A stretch of DNA of 64,000 nt from Brevundimonas intermedia (GTDB lineage Bacteria > Pseudomonadota > Alphaproteobacteria > Caulobacterales > Caulobacteraceae), in assembly GCF_027922165.1 (NCBI RefSeq), contig NZ_BSFD01000011.1, positions 413,936-477,935 on the forward strand, written 5' to 3'. The notes under the pieces were generated by a model. The model saw nothing but the letters and a program-made list of their open reading frames with translations. It made no database searches and was not told the DNA's origin. Numbering within the stretch: the first letter of the stretch is position 1; the number at the start of each line of letters is the position of its first letter. This document shows, one piece after another, positions 35,106 through 47,100 of this stretch. The translations under genes and the position numbers were made by a program.

Positions 35106-38100
35106 CTTGGTGTCCCCGGCCTTACGGTATTTCCGCTGACGGGCAGTTGGTAAGTGCGTTGAGAACCTGAGAAGCTGACAAAGCTGTCGATGCGCCTCAG
35201 TTCACTGGCTTCATTCAACTTGACCACCAAGCTCGCATCCGCCCCGCTGGATTGACTATAGCGACCTATTCGGCTGGCGATATAGCCCTGGGATCCCTGT
35301 GTCTGACCACGGTAGGTTTTCAGCGAACTCAACCCCGTCTGCGATACCCCACCCTTGAACTCCCAGATGGCGAAACGCCCAGTTTCGGCGCTGACGAACA
35401 GGCCGTCCAGTCCCTGTGTCCCTTTATAGTGGAGCGACGTCAGCACGGGCTCATACCCCAGCCGCGACGCCTCCCTATGGCCGAAGACGATGCCACGTTG
35501 TTCAGCCAGGCGGTTGGCGCCCGAGCCGCGAACACTGCGGATTTGCTCCAAGAGGAACGCTCGTTCTGCGCTGCCACGCGCATATGTGGCGGCTCGAGCC
35601 ACATCACTCACGCCGTCCAGCCCGTCTATCAGCCGTCCTGCCTGTCCTGCCCTTCCTGCATTTGCTCCAGGAATAAACGTCGAAGCCACACCCGTGATGT
35701 CGGACACGGCGTTGAACACGCCCATTGGACCTTCAGCCCCCCAACGACGGGACACGGCGTCGAACGCCGTCGTCGTCAACCCACGCCGGAAACTGCCGTC
35801 TAAGTCCGTGTTGTAGCGAAGCGTGAAGAGGGCCGCGCCCTTGAGCGTGTCGGCGACCGCATCGCCTCGACGCCCCAGGCTTTGCAGCGCTGCCGCACGC
35901 TGTTGAGCGCCGCCGAACGTCGCCGCCCCCGCGTCCCAAATCGTGCCGCCGACATGACCAACCCCCTCAGCCAGCCCTAGGCCAGGCTGGACAACCACGC
36001 CGTCCAGAACGCCCATGAGCCCGGCAGCCGTGTAGTTCAACCCTTGGTGGACATAAGACATCGCCGTGCGTTCGCCGACGACCGTGATCTCCGCCAGTTC
36101 CGTCGCGGCCCCCATGATCGCCGCCTCGTCATAGAGGTAGAAGTCCTGGCCGATTGACTCGCCGTTTAGAAGATCCCGGACCGGACCCCGATCCGTAATA
36201 TGCAGATACTGGCCGTCAGACACACCGAAGGTCTGGGTCACCGTCCGGTTCAGATGGTTGATCCAGCTGACGGTCGCCTCGATGTCGGACAGGCGCTGGA
36301 CCTGTATGTCACGCGCCACATAGGGCGTGTAGCTAATCCCCGAAAACCGGGTGGAGGCCCACTCTGTCTTCGACAGATCCAGCATCGCGCCCAAGCGGGC
36401 CGCTGTTACGGCGTTCCCGCCCAAAGAGGCGAGGAGTTGGGTTCCGATATCCCGCTGCTTCAGGATGTTGGCAAAACTGTCGATGGCTCCCGGCGCGCCG
36501 CCGGTCTCGGGGGCGCTGCCAACCCCGAGATCGAAGCTTTCCCTCAGTTGCTGTGCAAGTTCTGACTGAGCCTTCGGCGCAGCTCTGGCCTGCATTCCGC
36601 CGACAATCGCATTCCCGATGGTCTGGCCAATTACATCCGGCAAGACGGATTGCAGATTGTCGCCGAAGCTGGTGCCGTCCAGCAAAGACCGAACCCCGGC
36701 TCCCGTCGCGGCCAACGCCAAGCCACTGACAGCGGCCGCTCCATAACCCGGCAGGGCCCGCAAGACGTGGGACGCGCCGAGCGCACCGCCGACGCTCGAC
36801 ATGACGCTTGCGGCGGCGACGCCGGTCCAATCGAACCGATCCTGAAGCCCTGTCGCAACGGCGACGCCTTGGGTCAGGACGTTCATGCCCGTGGCCCGCG
36901 TCGCATCAGCGACCCATCCAGGCCCAGACATAGCCCCCATAGCGCGATCGACGCTGGAAAACTGCCCCACGCCCAGATTCAGCCCGGCGGAAAGGGCGGA
37001 CAGACCGACCCCCTTCCAGTTGAGACTGTCTTGAGCGCCCGTGGCGACCAAGAAGGCCTGGCTGGCGATCGAGGCGGCTGCGCCCGTCAAAGCCCCGGCG
37101 GCAAAGGCGGCCGTGGCGGATAGACTGCCCAACATGGCTGCTGAGCCTGCCGCCGCTGCTGCGGCCGCCGACGCTCCTCCGGCTGTGGCCGAGGCCGAGG
37201 CGGCAGCAGCCGCGGCGGCTCCCGATTGACCGGCCATGGCCGAGATCAGCGCGGGTCCGACATAGGCCGCGACCACCACGGCGATAACCACGGCGATGAT
37301 TTGCCCCACCACGCCACAGCCCTTCTTGCCGGCGTTGGCGACGGGTTTGGGCTGGGTGGGCGAGACGTCGCCCATGGCCTTGTTGGGGTCATAGGGGCGG
37401 AAGGTGTCGGCGGTGTTGTGGACATTGGCGACCTTGCCGGGGATCGACAGGGTCTGGCCCGCGACCAACGGGTTGGCCGAGGTCAGACCGTTGGCCTCGG
37501 CGATCATGTACCACAGCGAGGCGTCGCCCCAGACCGCCGCCGCAATCCCCTGCAGGGTGTCGCCGTCGCGCACCGTATAGGCCGAGGCGCCGTTTCGGAC
37601 CGAGCCGGGGGTCAAGGACTCATAAGCCTGACCGAAGTCCGTCGCCACCCCGGCGGCGTTGCCGGTGATGAAGGGGGTGGACGTGCTCGACGGTTTCAAC
37701 GTGCGTCGGCTGACGGCCCAGGCGTAGCCGTCGCCCCAGCCGGGGTTGTTCGTCACCTCTCCGACCCTGACGCCGCCGAAATAATAATAGACGTCCTTCG
37801 GATCGGACAGCGACGCATTGTTGTCCGCCTCGGTGCGACGCAGCACCTGGCCGTTGACGTCGGTGATGAAGGTGACGTTGCGCGGCCGGCCGTCCTGGAT
37901 GTTCACATAGGTCAGACGCCCATTGACGTCATAGGCGAAGGTCGAGGTCTGGATCGCGTTGGACGACGACCCCGTGTCGCTGTCGAAACTGATCTTCGCC
38001 TGACGCGCGTCGTCCCACCAGACATAGGTGTAGACGGTCTGGGTGGTCGGATTCTGGGTCACCGACCCGCCGACAGGCGCCGGATCCTTGGAACTGGTGG

Positions 38101-41100
38101 TGCGCGCCCGGGTGATCACGCCCATCCACTGACCCGTGAACGACCCCGAACCGGCATAGGTCTCGGCGCGGTAATCGTAAGTGGTCGTCGAGGTGCTGTA
38201 ATAGTCGTTCGCCGTCCCCGTATCATCGGTGAAGGTGAAGTTGGTCTCGCTCAGCAGAAGACCCGACTTGTCATAGACCGCCGTCCGCTCATGGGTGCGG
38301 TTCGTCCCGCCCTGTGCGAACTCCTTGTGCGAAACCGTCCGCCCCATGGCGTCGCGTCGGTCTTCCGCGATCCAGGTGATCGCGCCGTCCTGAAGCGACT
38401 GGGTGGCGCTGTCCCAGCGGTCGGTCGAGGTCCCCACTCGCGCGAGATATCCGTCGGCCGTATAGTCGTAATGCTCGATACGACGGCCTTCGACGTACTG
38501 ATATTGATAGACCCATTCCCAGCCGGGGCCGGGATTGTCCATGTCGGGGAACTCCTGGATCGGTTGGTTCGGGCCGACGCCGACGCCCGTATAGACCAGT
38601 TCCTGGCTTAGGATGATGTCGGTCTGGATCATGATGGTGGAGATCGAGCGTCGGCGATTTCCATTGGCGTCGTACTCAAGACGGGCGCCGTTCTTGATCT
38701 GGCCGTCGACCAAACTTCCTTCGACCGTCGTGAAGCGGTCCATGGCGTCATACTTGTACCAGAGGGTCATCGCCGAGGTGGCGCCGCCCGTGTTCTGGAT
38801 CGTCCGATAACGCGCCGCCGTCGAACGGATATTGCCGTTCAGGTCATAGGCATAGGTCACCAGAGTCGGATCAGACGTGCTGACACTGACGTCGCGGAAC
38901 TCGATCATCCGATTCAAGGCGTCGTAGGTGACCGAGGCGTCCTGTTGGACCGTGGTGGTCTCGACCGGCGTGGGCTCCGTATATCCCAGGTCGCCATAGG
39001 GGTCCCACGGCGCGGTAGGCGCGTAGACATAGGTCAGCTCGGTCGTGACATACCGCTCCCGCGTCCGGTTGCCGGCCACGTCGTACTCGTAGCTGGCCTG
39101 GGTCCGCGCGTTGGAATAACCCAGGGCCGCGCCTGAGACATCGCTCTGCTGCGCCAGGAGTCCGGTATTGTACCAGGTGAAGTTCAGCGCCTGCCCGGCG
39201 GTCGAGGTCTGGCTGACCAATCGGCCCGCCAGGTCGAACCCCATGGCGTAGACATGGCCGCCGAGGTCCGTTCGGCCGACCGTTCGGCCGAACGCGTCGG
39301 TGCGTTCAACACTGGTCTTGGCTGAGGGATTCACGGTCGTCGTGATCCACCCCCCGAAGGCGCCGAGCCCGGTCGTCGTCAGATTGGCGTCCCAGACGTA
39401 GGTCGTGGTCGTCGCACGCCCCTCGAAGTCGGTGGTCAGCACCACCCGCCCCTTGGCGTCGTAGTCCGTACGCTCCCGGTCGCTCGTCGCGAAATGGCTG
39501 TTCCAGTGCTGGATGCGCTGTCCCAGGCCGTCATAGGCGTAGTAGTCATCCAGGCGGATACCGCTCGTCGACGGGTTGCCCGGCGTGCCGGCGGCGCGCT
39601 CAATATGATTGACCAAGATCAGACGGCCCAACTGATCGTAGGATCGTCGCTCGATCCCGCCCAACGCGTCGGTGAACGTCTTCAGATTACCGAAGACGTC
39701 ATAGGCCCTGCTGACGACCCCGCCGTCGGCGCTGAACTCCTTCAGCACCAGCGCTTGCTCGCCGTCATGTCCCGTGCCGGCGAGAAGAAGTCGCCGGTTG
39801 AGGTTGCCGTTGGCGTCGCGCGTTCCCACCAGACGCCCGGCGATGTCGTAATAATAGTCCTCGGTCGGACGGGCGCTGAGCACCGCCCCGGTCTCGGTGG
39901 TGGCGTTGACCGTCGGCGACTCACGACGCACGAGGCGGCCCAGGGTGTTATAGGCGTAATGGGTCGTAAACCCGCGCGCGTCGGTTTCGGAACTCACCTC
40001 GCCGAACGCGTTATAGCCCCGCAAATTGATGATGTTGGGCGCATACTGGTACGCGCCGGCCGAATTTCTTGCGACCTGTCGGAACGTCTCGGTGGTTATG
40101 GCCTGCTGATTCTCACCCGTATACTGGGCATAGGTGGCCACCACGCCTTCGACATAATGGGCGCCGATCGACGTCGTATTTTGGTTGCTGAAGGTCCAGA
40201 GCGCATCTTCCTGGGTCCAGGCGCGGATGTCTGCGCCGGCCGACTGGACCGTCATGGTCACATTGCCGGCGCCGTCATGGACGAAAATTCGGGTCAGGCC
40301 GTCGCCGGCCGTTGAACGCCACATCCGACCGGCCGCATCGTAGCTGAAGCTCTCTTGCCAGACGCCGTTGACCCCTTTGGCGACGATCTCGCCATGGGTG
40401 TTGTACAAGATCTGGTCGCGATCGCCGATCGACCAGGCCGAGCCGTTGAACGTCGCTGTCGCCTGCTCGGTCGCCTGTCCCAAGGCGTCGTAGCGATAGA
40501 CGACGGCTTCGGTGACGCTGCTTCCGTCCGAGCGCACACGGCTGTAACTGTCGCGCACCACACGTCCGGCCAAATCATAGGCATAGGCGCGCGTGAAGCC
40601 GGACGCGTCGGTTGTCGAGGCGAGACGCCCGCCCGCGCCATAGACGAAGGTGGTGGTCAGCAGACTGGTCGAGCCGTCCTTGCCCTCCTTGACCAGGACG
40701 ATATGGCCCAAGCCGTCGTAGCTGTTCGTCACCCGGTTGCGCAGGGTGTCGTCCACATAGTCCTTGAAGCTCGCTCCCCTGACATCGGTCAATCGACCGG
40801 CGAGATCATAGGCGTTGTCGGTTCGGTCCCCATTGGCGGTGGTTCGGCTGAGTACCTGTCCCAGACCATTGTAGGTATAGGTGATGGTGGAAGAGACCGC
40901 CGCGCCGCCGGTGAGCCCGCCCGTTGCGGCGACCCCATAGGCGCCGACGCCGGCGCGGCTTTCCGTCAGCCGTCGTCCATTCCGGTCGTAGGTGAAGTCG
41001 GTCACCCGGTCGCCCAGGCCCGGGGTCGCGGTGCGCGGCGCCAGCGTCGCCGGATTTCGGTCAGGCGTTACGGCGCCGACGACCGGGTCCGCATAACGGA

Positions 41101-44100
41101 CCTCCTGCGTCACATTGCCTTCGGCGTCGCGCACGAAGCTGGTCAGATAGCCCGCGCCGTCGACTCGGGCGATCTCGCGACCCGCGGCGTCGAAGAAGGC
41201 GAAGCGGCTCACGCCACGCCCATCTATAGTCTGAACAATATTGCCTGCCGCATCGTAGAGGGTGCGATCGACAACCTGAGCCCAGACCGTCTCATAGGTC
41301 CCGGTCCAGTTGCCGGTACGGACCGACATCGACTTGGTCGCTGTCAGTCGATTGTTGAGATCGTACTCGTAGTAGGTCTCGCGGTAGGGTCCACTGGCGC
41401 TCGGCGGCGTGCCGCCCGCCAAGGCGGGCTGGGCCACGACCGCATCATAGGCGCGCATCGCCGTGGCGTTGCCCGCGCCGTCGTAGGTCCAGGTCCTCAA
41501 GCCGCCCAAGGCGTTGATCTCGGCGATCTTGCGGTCAAGGTCGTCGTAGTAGAATAGGGTTCGCCCACCCGCAGGCGTCACGGTTTCGATCACATTGCCG
41601 CGCCGATCATAGGCGATCGTCTCCGTGGGAACGACCACGCTGGTGGCGAAGTTCGTCGCGGTGACCACCACGGCGTCGCCCGTCTTGCTGATCAATCGAT
41701 CCAACAGGTCGTAGGCGTAGGTTGTCGTGCGGGCCTCTGCCAGGTTGGAGGCCTCAACGGTCTGGATCAGATTGCCGCGGGCGTCGTAGGCATAGGTATT
41801 GACGATGTTCCCGGCGGACGGATTGGTCGCGGACCCGACCGGGAGCGTCTCGGTCAGGGCCAAGCCGCGCTTGTCATAGGTGTAGGTCGTCGTGCCGCCG
41901 AGCTTGTTTTTCACAGACAGCTTGTCGCCATAGGCGTTCAGGACGAAGGTCTCGGTGAAACCCATGGCGTCCGTCACGCCCGTGAGGCGATCCAGTTTGT
42001 CCCGCGTGAACCGGGTCGTCGCGTCGGTTGATCCGGTCACGACAGTGGGCGACGTGCCCACAACCGGCGTGCCCGTGACCCGCGCTGCGCGACGTGTGAC
42101 GGTCGCCACCGCCCCTCCGATCGTGTAGGTCGTCTGGGTGGCGTAGCCCTCCGGATCGACCTGCAGGGTGAGACGGTCGAGTTTGTCGTAATAGAAAAAG
42201 CCCGCCGCTCCGCGCGGATCGGTCACCTGAACCAGATTGCCGAAGGCGTCGTACACGCTGGTGGTCACCGCATTGGTCGAGGCGGTCAATTTGCGGGTCT
42301 TTGTGACGACCCGACCCATGGCGTCATAGGTGTAGGTCGTCGCCCCGCCGGTCGCTTCGGTTTCGCTTAGAACCCGCCCGAGTCCGTCGTAGGTCCAAGT
42401 CCGGGTCGAGGCCTGCGCCGTTCCCACCCCCCGGGTCTCAGACAAAACCCGCCCCCCGGCGTCAAAGGTGCGGCTGGTTTGGCTTTCATCGGCCGTGCCC
42501 CTCGCACGCCATTCGTGGACGACTCGCCCCAAGCCGTCCAGTTCAAGCCGCGTCACCACGCCCATCGCGTCGATGATCTCGTTGACGCGTCGGGCCTGGT
42601 CGTACCCATAAGATACGGTTGTTGTGGCTTGACCGCCCGCAGAGACGCCCAGCATGAAGGCGAACGCCTCGCCGGTCGCTCCGTCCCCCAGGTTCAGGGG
42701 ATTGGCGTATCGGCGAGTGCCGGTGACCAGATCGCCGAGATAGGTGGTTTGGGTGACATAGCCGAGGGCGTCCTGCACATAGGCCTGCCGCCCAACCGTA
42801 TCATAACCGAAATGGGTGACCCGTCCTGTGTCCCCCGGGTTGTCGCCGACCCAGGCGTCGAGCACGGCGGACGTCGGATTGGCGCCGGCATAAAGGGTTT
42901 CGTAGCTTACGATCCGCATCGGGCGACCCGCCGCGTCATAGCTGCGGTAGACCACCTGCCCCCCCGCATCGACGGTATAGCGTAGGCGGCCCGCCGCATC
43001 ATAGGCGCGCGAGTCCACGCGATCATTGGCGGTGGCCTGGGTCGCCGTCCAGGTCCTCAGGCTCGCCTCGTCCTTAGCCGAGGCGGTGTAGCGGGTGGCG
43101 TAGCGGATGATCCGCAATTCCAGACCGGATCCATCGTAGATCTTTTCGGTCAACTGGCCCAGCGCGTCGACGCTGAACACCATCCGGCCGTCATCATCGT
43201 AGACGTAGGTCTCGTATTGGTCGCGCGCGCTGTTTGCTGTCACGGCGGTGGCGAGTTGGGCGGTCGTCGGCGTTGCGCCCAGCGCCGCCATCTGCGCGGC
43301 GGTCAGGACATTGGCGTAACGGGTGACGCCAGTGACCCGTCCCTCGGCGTCGTAATAGGTCCGGGTCGCAGCGCCCGCGCCGTCGATCCGCCAGACCGGG
43401 CGGTTCTCGACGTCATAGCCGAACAGAGTCGAGACCGTCGTCGTCGCGTCGAGCGAGTCGAGCCTCTGGGTGACGTTCCCCGCCGCATTATAGGCGTAGG
43501 TCGTTCGGATATTCAGACTCGCCGGACCGGTCTGTTGCGCGGTCAGTCGGCCCAGACGATCATAGGTGTAGACGGTGTCGCGCTGGGCGGTCGTCCCGGA
43601 CGCCTCACGCACTGTGGCGACATTCCCGGCGCGATCATAACTATAGACCGTGGTGAGGGCGTAGGTGGTCGGATCGACGATCACCTGGGTGGTGCGTCCC
43701 TCCAGATCAAACACATAGTCCGTGCGCAAACCGCTGTCGTCGGTCACGCGGGTGGTCTGGCCCTTGGCGTCATAGACATAGCTGGTCGTGAGGTTGAGTC
43801 CGCCCGGATTGCGCACTTCCGTCAGGACACGGCCAGCCGCATCATAGCTGTACCGAACCTTGACGCCTGCGGCGTCCACCGTCTCATACAGCTGACCAGC
43901 CTTGTCGTAGGTTCGGGTCGACGTCTGGTTTAGGCCGTTGGTCTCGGTCTTCAGCTGCCCGTCGGCGTCATAGGTCCAGGTCGTCGTCCGGCCCGCGCCG
44001 TCGATGAAGGACAGGGTGGAGCCGGCCGCATCATGGGTCGTGGTGGTGGTGACGCCCTCCGCCGTGGTGACCACGATCTGGCGGTTAAAGGCGCTGTAGG

Positions 44101-47100
44101 CGTAGCTTGTCGTCCGCCCCATGCGGTCGGTGACGCTGAGCGTATTTCCGCGTTCGTCATAGCTGTAGGCGGTCGTCTTGCTCGCCGCGTCCCGACGCAG
44201 GACGACCCGCCCGGCGCGATCATAACCGGTGACCCGCGCCCGACCGAGCGGGTCGGTTTCCTGGGTCGGGCGACCGAAGGCGTCATAGACCAGGGCGGTC
44301 GTCTGATTCAGGCCGCCGACATCCCGCTTCGTCTGCACCAGCAGGCCGCGTCGGTCATAAGCGAATTGGGTGATCGGCCCATCGGTCGGTTCCAGGGGAT
44401 CCTGGCGCTGCGAGAGCTCGCCGAAGGCGTTGTAGGCATAGAGGGTCGCCGCGCCCAGGGCGTCCACCGTTGCGGACACGCCGTCGCCGACGCCGTAGAC
44501 CACCTGGGTCACACTATCGACGGCCGTATTGACCGCGCCGTTCAGGGCGGCTGTCGCGGCTGCGGTCAGGCGTCCGCCCTTCAGTCCGGCCGTGACCGTG
44601 CTGGTCAGTCGCGTGCCGTGCGCCGTCACGCCCGTGCGTCGGCCGAGGGCGTCATAGGCGTAGCTGGTCATTTCGCCCAGGGCGTTGACCTCATGGGACA
44701 GGTTGCCGGCGGCGTCATAGAAATAGACCGTGCGGCGGCCATTGCCGCCCAGACCGTCCGGGTCGGTGCGGGCGATCATCCGCCCCGCGTCGTCGTAGCT
44801 GTAGCTGACGCCCCACTGCCGATAGAGGGTGTCGATCTGGGCCTGGGTCGGGGTTGCGCCCAGGGCGGCGAGCGCAGCGGCGCCCTCCCCTGACAGTTCG
44901 GCGGTCAGACGACCGCGACGGTCATAGCGCCGATGCGCTTCGACAAGCCCGCCTTCGACCTTGGCGAGGCTCGTGCGGACGAGCCGATTCTGGCTGTCGT
45001 AGATATAGGTCGTGGTTTCTGCCCCGGCGGCGGTGTGACGGGTCTCCGTCAGGGGCTGGCCGAAGGCGTTGCGCGTATAGCTCACGACCTCCAGCACGCC
45101 GGCGGGAGCCCCGGTCAGTTGCGCCAGGGTCGGCTGCACGACGGCGTCGGCGGCCAGGCGACGACCTCGCGTCACGCCCGTGACATGCCCCTGGGCCGAA
45201 TAATCGTAGAGGGTGATGTTACGCTCGCCATCGACCGTTCCCTTCAGCAAGCCGCGCGCGTCGTAGACATTCCAGGTGCGAATGTCGTTCGCATTCGATC
45301 CTGCACTTGTGATCAGGTCGATGAGGGCGCCAGACGCGCGCAGATTGCTCGCCACGGCGTTGGCGTAGGCTAGGGTTCCGGAGACCCGACCTGCGGCGTC
45401 GTAGAGGGTCCGCGTCAGATAGCCTTCGCCGTCCAATGTCGCGATTCGAATTCCGTCGCCGTCTTGGAAGTAGCGCTCGATGCGGTCTTGCGACGTCGAC
45501 GAGACCGCCACGGCCACGGCCGGCGGCGTCGTCTTCAAAGTCTCCAATTGAGCCGTCGTCAGACGGGTCGCAAAACGCGTCTCCTTCAGCAGACTCGAGT
45601 CGCCGGCATAGGCGGAGTTCGTCACAGAGCCGTCGCCGTCGATGGACTGCACAAGCCGCCCCGACTTGTCGTAAACCGCCCATGTCCACTCGTCCGCCGC
45701 GTCGGCGGGCGGCTGCACGGCGCCCAGCTCGACTTGGGTCGGATTGCCGGCGGCGTCGCGCAGGCCGGCCAGGGCCGAAGCCGTCAGCCGGGTCGCATAA
45801 CGGATCGTCGCCACCACCTGATCGTTGGCGTCGTAGCGGTATTCCGTGATCGCTCCGTCCGGCCCGACGTCGGCCACCTTGCGGCCCAGACGGTCATAGA
45901 GCGCCTGCCGGGCCGCTCCGGTGGGATCGATCTCGATCCGCAGGCGGCCGAGCGCGTCGTAGAGGTAGCGCGACCCGGTCTCCGACAGGGCGTCGGCGAG
46001 CAGCGCGGTCGGAACTTCGCGCACTTCAGGCCGTCCGAAATAGGTCGAATAGCCCGTCGAGCTTCCCTGGTTCTGGACGAAGAAGCGGGTGGTCGCCGTG
46101 GCGCCCGGCAGGACGTCGTTCCAGCGGTAGACGGCCGTGTCGAGCACCTTGTCGCCGGTGGTGAGATCATAGACGCCGCCAAGCGACGCCGCCGAGCCCA
46201 GGGCGGCGCCCTGGGGCAGGATATAGCCCACGACCTTGTACCAGCGGTCGGCCTGAAGACTCGCCTGCTGCTGGGCCGGGGTGAGGTTCAAGAAGGTCGG
46301 ATTGGCGACATCCGCGCCGGACGTATTCTCGACAAAGGCGCCCGTGACCGTATCGGGCCCGCCCAGCACGAGATCATGACGGCTGAGATCCGATTTTCGG
46401 AAATAATAGGTGAACGCGTAGCTTCGGGTCGGGTCGATCGCGAAGCCGTTGGAGATCGCGCCCCCGCCGAGGCTATTGGCGTCGACCTGCCCCGCCTCGA
46501 TGACGAGCGCCGACAGCCCGTCCGGGCCGATCACGGTCGCCCAGCGAGAATCCGTCGTCAGGGCGCCGCCCGCGCCCGGCCAGGTCGGGACGCCGGCTGC
46601 GGACGGCGCCGCGCCGGACGGCCAGTTCTGCAGATTGACCAGATTGGCGCCCCGCTCGGTCTCGCTGTAACTGACCCGTTCGCCGATGCGGTTGTAGACC
46701 GAGATTCGGTTCAGCCCGTCCGCCGTCGTCACCACTGTGGTCGCCCGGTCGTCCAGGAAGGCCGTCGTGGTTTGGGCGTTGCTGAAGTCGATGCTGCTGA
46801 CCGTGCGGCCCAGGCCGTCGTAGGCGTAGGACTGCACGCCCGAGACCCCGTCCACCGTGCGCGCGAGCAGCTGACCGGCGCGGTCGTAGACGAAGCGCGT
46901 GACGGTCATCGCCGAGGCCGTGTCGCCCTGGCCGTCGGTCAGGAGCGCGGCGTAGCGCCGTTGGAGGGTCACCGCGCCGCGGAAGTCATATTCGGTGTCG
47001 GTGCGCTCGGCGGCGGCCTTATCCGCCAGACCGGACTGCCAGGCCACGAGGTCGGCGGCCGTCGGCGTCTGTGTGGCGCTCAGCCCTGCGAGATTATAGG

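Noticed and set aside
37226..38611. Long plus-strand frames opposite the RHS gene (also at 32806-33879, 40355-41557 and 45464-47371)
   Set aside because: They mirror the YD-repeat codons in antisense, repeat the same words and have no domains or ribosome sites.
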